Source of the DNA: an uncultured Clostridia bacterium
GTDB lineage: Bacteria; Bacillota; Clostridia; Christensenellales; CAG-314
DNA length: 10,507 nt
Assembly: GCA_934177025.1 (NCBI GenBank)
Contig: CAKPPA010000028.1
Location: 1 to 10,507, forward strand
Direction of reading: 5' to 3'
Within the stretch, counting starts at the first letter, position 1. Every line of letters starts with the position of its first letter. The translations under genes were made by a program, and so were the position numbers. Below are positions 5,494 to 10,507 of this stretch, piece by piece. Below the pieces are notes generated by a model that worked only from the letters and a program-made list of their open reading frames with translations, ran no database searches and had not been told where the DNA came from.

Positions 5494-5920
5494 CCCGCAA
5501 CATCACGTACGCATGACGGTTTTGGCCGTAATAATGGTAGCGAATGCCTTGCTCGACAAAGCCTTCCTTCCGATACAGCGTCAGTGCCGCCTCGTTCGTG
5601 ATTTCCACCTCCAAATAGATGCGCTTGACGCCCGCCGCCGCGACTTCCTTTAACACGGTTTTTAGCAAAAGTTCCGCATAGCCGCGCCGACGATACGCCG
5701 GCAAAACGGCAAGGCTGTCGATACTGGCTTCGTCGAGAATTTTTGTGAAGCACAGGTACGCCACCAAAACGTCCCCCTCCGTGCAGCCCAAAATCGTTGT
5801 AAACGGATTGGCAAAGGAGTTTAAAAACATCCCTTCGTTCCACGCTTCCGCCCGAAAGCACTCGCTGTCGATTTCCGCCAAGCGACGCGCGGCGGAATCA
5901 TTCAGTTTGACGACGTTCAT
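5435..5920 (-). CDS. rimI: Ribosomal-protein-alanine N-acetyltransferase
   Basis: A GNAT-fold enzyme that transfers acetyl from acetyl-CoA to the N-terminal amine of a protein, in enteric bacteria ribosomal protein S18. The 161-residue product has the acetyl-CoA-binding motif LPAYRRRGYAELLL (73-86), the segment IYLEVEITNEAALTLYRKEGF with Glu104 and Tyr116 at places matching the catalytic Glu and Tyr described for RimI, and the C-terminal GIRYHYYGQNRHAYVMLRD typical of the family. The family usually ends near residue 143; here an 18-residue hydrophilic tail follows and its codons overlap the hydrolase start. The ATG at 5920 has GGAGG 6 nt upstream and overlaps the end of tsaB by 23 bp. The tsaE-tsaB-rimI order is a common Bacillota arrangement, which supports the call. 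Confidence 0.92.
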   Translation of the reverse strand: MNVVKLNDSAARRLAEIDSECFRAEAWNEGMFLNSFANPFTTILGCTEGDVLVAYLCFTKILDEASIDSLAVLPAYRRRGYAELLLKTVLKEVAAAGVKRIYLEVEITNEAALTLYRKEGFVEQGIRYHYYGQNRHAYVMLRDDGDNASLSKTDVLQNSER

Positions 5921-6476
5921 GCATGACCTCCGCCTGACTTTTTTGAAGGTACAAAGGCTCCCAATCCTGCGAAAACTCGTTGCGTTCGATTTTTTGAAGC
6001 ACGGTTCCTAACAGATTTTCCGGCGTGTTGCCGTTGCCGCAGTAAAGTTTTTGTTCGCTGCTTTCGTCCGACGTCGCAAGGAAGGGTTGCTTTACGCACA
6101 CGCCGTCCTCAAACACCGCTGCGTAAAAATTGCCCCTGCCTGCCTCCGCATACGCAGTGACGCATCCTTTTGTATGATATGCCGCAACTTCCAAAGAGTT
6201 GACGGAAATTGCTTTTTTTCCGAACACCGTCCGAAAGCCTTTCATGGCGGCAATCCCCACGCGAATGCCCGTAAACGACCCGGGACCCACACAGCAAGCA
6301 AAAACGTCGACGTCCTGAAGCGCAACCTCCGCCTTGCGGCAAAGTTCCTCCACCGCGGGATTCAGCGTTTCGCTGTGCTGTTTTTGGCAGTCGTTTTGAT
6401 ACACGAACGTTTCGCCGTCCTTATAGAGCAACACAATCATCTTCGCCGACGATGTGTCAATCGCAAGAATCTTCAT
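5898..6476 (-). CDS. tsaB: tRNA threonylcarbamoyladenosine biosynthesis protein TsaB
   Basis: TsaB (YeaZ) pairs with TsaD and, with TsaE, transfers the threonylcarbamoyl group to A37 of tRNAs that read ANN codons. The 192-residue product begins with the ASKHA-fold motif MKILAIDTSS, then has HSETLNP (34-40) and the family signature CVGPGSFTGIRVG (62-74). It is somewhat shorter than many homologues of 220-240 residues, with the C-terminal part reduced. TsaD, its catalytic partner, is not in the window. The start at 6476 has GGAAAGGAGGG 9 nt upstream and overlaps the end of tsaE by 20 bp, so the two are probably translationally coupled. Confidence 0.95.
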   Translation of the reverse strand: MKILAIDTSSAKMIVLLYKDGETFVYQNDCQKQHSETLNPAVEELCRKAEVALQDVDVFACCVGPGSFTGIRVGIAAMKGFRTVFGKKAISVNSLEVAAYHTKGCVTAYAEAGRGNFYAAVFEDGVCVKQPFLATSDESSEQKLYCGNGNTPENLLGTVLQKIERNEFSQDWEPLYLQKSQAEVMHERRQTE

Positions 6477-6879
6477 AGAGTTCCACCCTCCTTTCCGTCG
6501 GTCCGAGCGTTGTCAGTTTGACGCGGCGATAATGCTCCGGCAACAATTCCCTAACGTTTTCCGCCCATTCCACCAAGCAAATGTCCTGCCCGAAAAATTC
6601 GTGCAGCCCCATCACTTCCGCCTCCGACGCATCCAAACGGTAAAAATCAAAATGGTTTAGCACCGTTGAGCCGCTTTCATAAACGTTGTGAATGGCAAAC
6701 GTCGGGCTGGTAACAAGTTCCGTAATGCCGAGCCCTTTGGCAACGCCTTTGGCAAACGTCGTTTTGCCCGCACCGAGGTCCCCCTCCAGCACGACGACGT
6801 CCCCCTGTTTTAACTCCGTTGCGTACTTTTGCGCAAATTCCAAAGTTTCCTTTTCGTTCCGTAAAATAACCGATTTCAT
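6457..6879 (-). CDS. tsaE: tRNA threonylcarbamoyladenosine biosynthesis ATPase TsaE
   Basis: TsaE (YjeE) is the P-loop ATPase that drives the TsaB-TsaD complex in t6A synthesis. From the ATG at 6879 the product is 140 residues, a normal family length. It has Walker A EGDLGAGKTTFAKG (32-45), the switch-like TSPTFAIHNVY (58-68), HFDFYRL (76-82) and the acidic VEWAE (103-107). The frame stays open upstream to 6924, but a -10 element (6894-6889) lies inside that extension, and AAGG (6885-6882) sits just before the 6879 ATG, so 6879 is the better start. It is first in the six-gene operon. Confidence 0.95.
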   Translation of the reverse strand: MKSVILRNEKETLEFAQKYATELKQGDVVVLEGDLGAGKTTFAKGVAKGLGITELVTSPTFAIHNVYESGSTVLNHFDFYRLDASEAEVMGLHEFFGQDICLVEWAENVRELLPEHYRRVKLTTLGPTERRVELYEDSCD

Positions 6880-6888
6880 AACCTTACT

Positions 6889-6917
6889 ATTATAATGTAG
6901 TTTTTTTGCTTTGACAA
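6889..6917 (-). promoter_or_regulatory. Promoter of the tsaE-tsaB-rimI-hydrolase-murF-ddl operon
   Basis: On the minus strand TTGTCA (6917-6912) and TATAAT (6894-6889) are separated by exactly 17 bp, 11 of 12 consensus positions. The predicted start of transcription is near 6882, about 3 nt before the tsaE ATG at 6879. If used, the message would be almost leaderless and would lose most of its AAGG. No other strong promoter is seen between this gene and the TetR gene upstream. Confidence 0.75.
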
Positions 6918-6963
6918 CTTTCAAAAAAACCGAGCCGCCGCGCCGTTTTGTTGTGACGTGCCG

Positions 6964-6989
6964 ACGGCATGCTGCCGTTTTTCGTTTTT
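6964..6989 (+). terminator. Terminator-like hairpin, plus strand
   Basis: ACGGCA (6964-6969) and TGCCGT (6973-6978) form a perfect 6-bp stem with a 3-nt loop, followed on the plus strand by TTTTTCGTTTTT. By sequence it would stop plus-strand transcription, although no plus-strand gene precedes it. It lies between the stop of the TetR gene and the tsaE promoter. Confidence 0.4.
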
Positions 6990-7024
6990 CCTTTTTTCAA
7001 TCAAACTTTGCATCCGATGAAAAT

Positions 7025-7606
7025 TTACACACGCTCCGTCGAAAACCGCCGCGCAATAAACCGGTTGAGCCACTCGTACGTGTACTCGCGCAGTTCCTCC
7101 GGAGTCGCAACGGGCTGACCGCGGCAGTATTTGACGTACTCGGAAATTAAGCCGTCGATAAAAATGTTGATTTCGATGTCGAGATGCTTTTTGTCCTTGA
7201 GCCGTTTGTCGTTGTAGCAAAGTTCGAGGCACTTGCTCGAAGCCAACAGCGTCAGTTTTTTTGCCACGAACAAAATATCGTCCGATTTACACATCATGCG
7301 ATACTCCTCGTCGTTTTCCTTAATGTAATTAAAAAGTTCGTCGATGAACTTTGCAAAATTATCCGAGGAGAGTAGGCGCGAATTGTCGAAAAAATTGGTA
7401 ATCAGTTCGTTTTCGTAATCCTCCGCTACGCTGTAAATATCATCGTAGTGCGAGTAAAACGTGCCGCGATTGATGTTGGCGCGCTTTGCAAGTTCGCTCA
7501 CCGAAATTTTGCCGATTTCCTTTTTTTCCGCAAGCATTTCGGCAAAAGTCGTGCGAATCAGTTTCCTTGTTTTTACCGACGAATTGTTTAAATTTTGTGC
7601 CTTCAT
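7025..7606 (-). CDS. TetR/AcrR-family transcriptional regulator
   Basis: The 193-residue product has the N-terminal TetR DNA-binding domain: a first helix around RKLIRTTFAEMLAEK (14-28), then the helix-turn-helix ISVSELAKRANINRGTFYSH (34-53), in which NRGTFY is the recognition helix, followed by YDDIYSVAEDYENEL. The rest is an all-helical ligand/dimer domain with no signature I can tie to a ligand. The gene diverges from the ABC exporter operon with 174 bp between starts, the classic layout for a local repressor released by the exported compound. The start at 7606 has GGGGA about 11 nt upstream. No convincing own promoter was found on the minus strand in the intergenic region. Confidence 0.92.
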   Translation of the reverse strand: MKAQNLNNSSVKTRKLIRTTFAEMLAEKKEIGKISVSELAKRANINRGTFYSHYDDIYSVAEDYENELITNFFDNSRLLSSDNFAKFIDELFNYIKENDEEYRMMCKSDDILFVAKKLTLLASSKCLELCYNDKRLKDKKHLDIEINIFIDGLISEYVKYCRGQPVATPEELREYTYEWLNRFIARRFSTERV

Positions 7607-7647
7607 TTTGCGATTTTCCCCATTCTTTTAACAAGTAAAACGGCAGT

Positions 7648-7661
7648 GTTGAAATTTGAAC
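7648..7661. promoter_or_regulatory. Imperfect palindrome, possible second operator near the TetR gene
   Basis: GTTGAAATTTGAAC is a 14-bp palindrome with 12 matching positions. It continues into AACAATGT (7659-7666), which recurs exactly at 7751-7758 inside the perfect palindrome nearer the exporter gene. A shared half-site at both ends of the intergenic region fits binding by the same dimeric repressor. Confidence 0.3.
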
Positions 7662-7679
7662 AATGTCGCTTTAATTGTA

Positions 7680-7707
7680 TTTACATTTTTTCGAGAGTGC
7701 GTATAAT
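7680..7707 (+). promoter_or_regulatory. Promoter of the ABC exporter operon
   Basis: TTTACA (7680-7685) and TATAAT (7702-7707) with a 16-bp spacer give a strong housekeeping-type promoter reading right. Transcription is predicted to start near 7714, leaving a leader of about 67 nt that contains the palindrome at 7749-7761 and the AAGGAAGG ribosome-binding site. Confidence 0.65.
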
Positions 7708-7748
7708 ACCTGACAACAATTAAATTATACTGAAAAAAAATCAACGAG

Positions 7749-7761
7749 TCAACAATGTTGA
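7749..7761. promoter_or_regulatory. Palindromic operator candidate TCAACA-A-TGTTGA
   Basis: A perfect 13-bp palindrome with a single central base lies about 35 bp downstream of the predicted exporter transcription start. Binding of a TetR dimer here would act as a roadblock to the exporter operon. The half-site AACAATGT also occurs at 7659-7666 beside the TetR gene, and CAACAAT at 7714-7720. Assignment to the adjacent TetR is inference. Confidence 0.45.
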
Positions 7762-7780
7762 GAAAAGGAAGGAATTTTAA

Positions 7781-8716
7781 ATGAACGATATCGAAGTAAA
7801 AAATCTTACGAAGGATTACGGCTCCGGCAGAGGCGTGTTTGACGTAAGCATCGCCGTCAAAAAAGGCGAGGTTTTTGGATTTTTAGGCCCGAACGGTGCC
7901 GGAAAATCCACAACGATAAGGCATTTAATGGGATTTTCCAAACCGGACAAAGGCGAAACGTACATCCTTGGGAAGCCGACGTTTGATCACTACTACGAAA
8001 TTTTGAACCACGTAGGCTACATTCCCGGCGAAATTTCGCTGCCGCAAGGGCTGACGGGTTGGGAATTTATCCGCATGATGCAGTCGCTGACGAAAGTGAA
8101 AAACGACGAACGCTTAAAGCAAATGCTTGCTTTGTTTGAACTTGACGACATTGCGCTTCGCGGCGAAACCAAGCGCATGAGTTTGGGGGTAAAACGAAAA
8201 CTTGCCGTGGTGACGGCGTTTATGAGCGACCCCGAAGTCCTGATTTTGGACGAACCGACCAGCGGGCTTGACCCTGTGATGCAGGAAACGTTCGTGCGGT
8301 TTATTCACGAGGAAAAGTCCCGCGGAAAAACGATTTTGCTATCCAGCCACATTTTTTCCGAAATCGACTCCACTTGCGATCGCATTGCCATCATTAAGGA
8401 CGGCAAAATCGTTTCCGAATTTGTTGCCGACGACCTAAAGCACGCGGCGTTAAAGTACTATTCGGTGAGTTTTGCAAACAAATCGGACGAGAAAAAATTT
8501 GCAACGGAAAGCAAAAAACTTTCCTCGCTGAATTTACTCGGGTACGACGAAAACGGCGGCTTAAAAATGTCGCTCGAGGACAAGGATTTAAACGCCTTTA
8601 TCGCGCTTTTGTCGCAATGCCGCGCGACGCAGTTTTCCAATCGCCGTGAAACGCTGGAGGATTACTTTATGAAATTTTACAAAGAGGACAAGGATTTCGG
8701 AGGTGCGCTGAAATGA
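7781..8716 (+). CDS. ABC transporter ATP-binding protein (first of a tandem pair)
   Basis: The 311-residue product is an ABC-2 type exporter ATPase. Visible are Walker A GPNGAGKST (36-44), the region GYIPGEISLPQGLTG where most ABC proteins carry the Q-loop glutamine but here read PGE, the signature-like RMSLGVKRK, Walker B VLILDEPTSGLD and the H-loop LLSSH. The last ~90 residues form a C-terminal extension of the kind seen in drug and lantibiotic exporter ATPases. It starts at 7781 with AGGAAGG 8 nt upstream, and its stop overlaps the next gene as ATGA. The permease encoded downstream would be its membrane partner. The substrate is unknown; drugs, peptides or lipids are typical for the family. 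Confidence 0.93.
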   Translation: MNDIEVKNLTKDYGSGRGVFDVSIAVKKGEVFGFLGPNGAGKSTTIRHLMGFSKPDKGETYILGKPTFDHYYEILNHVGYIPGEISLPQGLTGWEFIRMMQSLTKVKNDERLKQMLALFELDDIALRGETKRMSLGVKRKLAVVTAFMSDPEVLILDEPTSGLDPVMQETFVRFIHEEKSRGKTILLSSHIFSEIDSTCDRIAIIKDGKIVSEFVADDLKHAALKYYSVSFANKSDEKKFATESKKLSSLNLLGYDENGGLKMSLEDKDLNAFIALLSQCRATQFSNRRETLEDYFMKFYKEDKDFGGALK

Positions 8717-9627
8717 ACGTAATTGAAATGAACGGCCTCACCAAGGACTACGGAAACGGCCGAGGCATTTTTGACGAAAACCTAACCATTGCCCAAGGCG
8801 AAATGGTTGGCTTTGTCGGCACGAACGGCAGCGGCAAAACCACCACCATTCGAAACATTTTAGGGTTTATTAAACCGACGAAAGGATGTGTGAAAGTCAA
8901 CGGGCTTTCGTCGTGGGAGCATGCCAGCGAAATTGCAAAATCCATCGGGTACGTGCCGGGGGAAATCGCATTCCCCGACTTGCCGACGGGCATTGATTTT
9001 TTGCGTTGTCAGGCGGAGTTTTACGGCTTGAAGGATATGACGTACGCCAACGAACTCATTGAAAAGTTGCAGCTCGACCCGCGTGCCAATTTGAAGCGCA
9101 TGAGCAAAGGCATGAAGCAAAAAACTGCGCTCGTTACCGCACTGATGAACGATGCACCGATCATTATTTTGGACGAACCGACAACAGGGCTCGACCCGCT
9201 GATGCGCGTGACCTTCCTTGACATCATTAAAAAGGAACACGCCAAAGGCAAAACGATTTTTATGAGCAGTCACCTGTTTGAGGAGTTGGAAACAACGTGC
9301 GACCGCGTGGCACTCATTAACGACGGACACATTGTGGACGTTGCCGATATGAACGCCATTCGGAATCGCCCCGTGAAAGATATGAAAATCGAGTTTAAGG
9401 GAACCGAGGATTACGAAACCTTCCGCAAAGCGGGTTACGAAATTACACGATTGCAACAACAGTACCATCAAGTGACGATTAAAATCAACGTGGAGGATAC
9501 GGGCAGGTTGCTGGAGGAATTGAAACATTACGACGTAAAATTTATTTCCGAAATTCCGTACACGCTCGAAAAACACTTTCAAAATATTTTAATGACAAAA
9601 AAGGAGAACGAAAAAAATGTTCAGTAA
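8713..9627 (+). CDS. ABC transporter ATP-binding protein (second of a tandem pair)
   Basis: The 304-residue product parallels its upstream neighbour along its length: MNVIEMNGLTKDYGNGRGIF against MNDIEVKNLTKDYGSGRGVF at the start. It has Walker A GTNGSGKTT (36-44), GYVPGEIAFPDLPTG at the Q-loop position, signature RMSKGMKQK, Walker B IIILDEPTTGLD and H-loop MSSH. The two genes therefore look like an ancient duplication that now probably gives a heterodimeric motor. The start overlaps the preceding stop by 4 nt (ATGA) with GGAGG 9 nt upstream, and the end overlaps the permease gene by 11 nt, so the three genes are likely translated as a unit. Confidence 0.93.
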   Translation: MNVIEMNGLTKDYGNGRGIFDENLTIAQGEMVGFVGTNGSGKTTTIRNILGFIKPTKGCVKVNGLSSWEHASEIAKSIGYVPGEIAFPDLPTGIDFLRCQAEFYGLKDMTYANELIEKLQLDPRANLKRMSKGMKQKTALVTALMNDAPIIILDEPTTGLDPLMRVTFLDIIKKEHAKGKTIFMSSHLFEELETTCDRVALINDGHIVDVADMNAIRNRPVKDMKIEFKGTEDYETFRKAGYEITRLQQQYHQVTIKINVEDTGRLLEELKHYDVKFISEIPYTLEKHFQNILMTKKENEKNVQ

Positions 9628-10507
9628 AGCATTGTTTAAACAATCGTGCAAAGCAAACAGCACCATGTGGGCAATCATCACGTTTGCGGTATGCTTTATG
9701 CTTGCCTGCGTTATGATGATTAGCGGCAGCGGAAACATCGGGCAAACCAAGGACGCCATTCAGGATACGATTATACAAAAAGAAGTCGAAGCGTCGTTTA
9801 ACCACCGAAACATCAAATACTACTGCGACGCAACGGACGGTTTGGAAAAATTTGACGGCTACTTTACTACGGAATTCCAAAACGCCTATGCGTACTACAC
9901 GCAGTTCGCCACGTGGAAGGCACAGTTGCCTGCCTCGGGCGGTTCTGCCGCAATCGGGACGTGGCTCGAAAAATGCCCTACCCCGCAAAACGCTGCCGCT
10001 ACGGCAGTTTACACCAACCTGAAAATGCAAACGTGGCTCGACAATATGCCGAAAATTACCGATGAAGGCATTAACGGAAACGAAAGCATTTACGCGGCGT
10101 ACGTTGCAGGCTGGAACAGTCAGTACGCCCCGAGCGAAAACGACGTGCAAAAAGGCATTTCCGGCGCGGCATACCTGTGCGCCATGAACGACGTTCAGGG
10201 CTATTTGAACGGCGAAGCCGAAAAACGCAACTACGACGATGCGGCAAAAACAGAGTACTTGGGATCGGTGATGTTTGTGCTGAACCCGATTTCCGACGCC
10301 GCAACGGGCGCGCATATGTTTGACGAAACATACCAAAAACACAACGAAAGCATGAATTACGACGTAACGGCACTTGCATTGAAAGCAACCGACGCAACTT
10401 ACGTTACGTCGAAGGAGCGCACGACCTATCGGGAAAACTGCGCCGAAAAATGCACGGCGATTTTCCTTGCCGACTCCTTCACGCTCATGTCGAGAAGTGC
10501 TTGCCCG
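9617..10507 (+). CDS. ABC transporter permease (ABC-2 type), 5' part
   Basis: The reading frame starts at an ATG at 9617, with AAGGAG 10 nt upstream inside the end of the preceding ATPase gene, and stays open for 297 codons to the right edge. The product begins MFSKALFKQSCKANSTMW and has a hydrophobic helix at about residues 16-36 (WAIITFAVCFMLACVMMI). A long polar region rich in Tyr, Asn, Ala and Thr follows, with only one weak hydrophobic patch (LGSVMFVLNPIS, about 215-226). A basic N-terminus, first helix and large extracytoplasmic loop fit exporter permeases that partner with ABC-2 ATPases. The remaining membrane helices must lie beyond the window. Position directly after two ATPase genes supports the call strongly; the sequence alone would not. 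Confidence 0.8.
   Translation, partial: MFSKALFKQSCKANSTMWAIITFAVCFMLACVMMISGSGNIGQTKDAIQDTIIQKEVEASFNHRNIKYYCDATDGLEKFDGYFTTEFQNAYAYYTQFATWKAQLPASGGSAAIGTWLEKCPTPQNAAATAVYTNLKMQTWLDNMPKITDEGINGNESIYAAYVAGWNSQYAPSENDVQKGISGAAYLCAMNDVQGYLNGEAEKRNYDDAAKTEYLGSVMFVLNPISDAATGAHMFDETYQKHNESMNYDVTALALKATDATYVTSKERTTYRENCAEKCTAIFLADSFTLMSRSACP

Noticed and set aside
6880..6924. N-terminal extension of TsaE to 6924
   Set aside because: It would span the -10 element, and the 140-residue form already has normal family length.
8860..9582. 240-codon minus-strand ORF opposite the second ATPase
   Set aside because: Antisense shadow of a gene with all ABC motifs; no ribosome-binding site or recognisable family.
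9542..10342. 266-codon minus-strand ORF opposite the permease
   Set aside because: The plus-strand frame from 9617 has a good ribosome-binding site, is open to the edge and follows two ATPases; the antisense frame has none of this.

Overview
The window reads as bacterial chromosome from a Gram-positive, Clostridia-like (Bacillota) organism. Three things suggest this: strong Shine-Dalgarno sequences (GGAGG and GGAAAGGAG types), a membrane-anchored MurF-like ligase of a kind I associate with Clostridia, and a TetR plus ABC-2 exporter cassette. No rRNA, tRNA or phage gene is visible to pin the taxon. Coding density is high from about 1.2 kb to the right end and low in the first 1.1 kb.

Left region (1-1234). 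A truncated minus-strand gene with a signal-anchor N-terminus leaves the window at the left edge. Next comes a gene-poor, repeat-rich stretch. It holds seven tandem copies of a ~25-bp unit (277-448), a hairpin with U-tracts on both sides that looks like a bidirectional terminator (461-495), a 138-bp segment bounded by near-perfect 17-bp inverted repeats (535-672), and further hairpins (737-761, 921-973). A 58-codon minus-strand ORF with an excellent ribosome-binding site (959-1135) diverges from a WYL-domain regulator gene (1235-2164). Between them lies a good sigma-A-type promoter overlapped by a TGACA-N6-TGTCA palindrome.

Central region (2121-6894). Six minus-strand genes form one tightly overlapping operon, in transcription order tsaE, tsaB, rimI, alpha/beta hydrolase, membrane MurF-like ligase, D-Ala-D-Ala ligase. 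A TTGTCA-N17-TATAAT promoter lies almost on top of the tsaE start codon. The first half serves tRNA t6A modification and protein N-terminal acetylation. The second half looks like D-Ala-D-Ala synthesis and its ligation, with a membrane segment in place of the usual UDP-MurNAc-binding domain of MurF. The last gene (ddl) overlaps the convergent WYL gene by 44 bp.

Right region (7025-10507). A TetR-family repressor (minus) diverges from an exporter operon (plus): two paralogous ABC ATPases in tandem, then a permease cut by the right edge. The intergenic region has a good promoter and a perfect TCAACA-A-TGTTGA palindrome downstream of it, the expected layout for TetR-controlled, inducible export of a small molecule or peptide.

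I see no clear new defence or mobile system. The best candidates for something under-described are the hydrolase/membrane-Mur-ligase/Ddl module, the ~25-bp tandem repeat with its neighbouring inverted-repeat element, and the divergent small ORF under a likely WYL operator.
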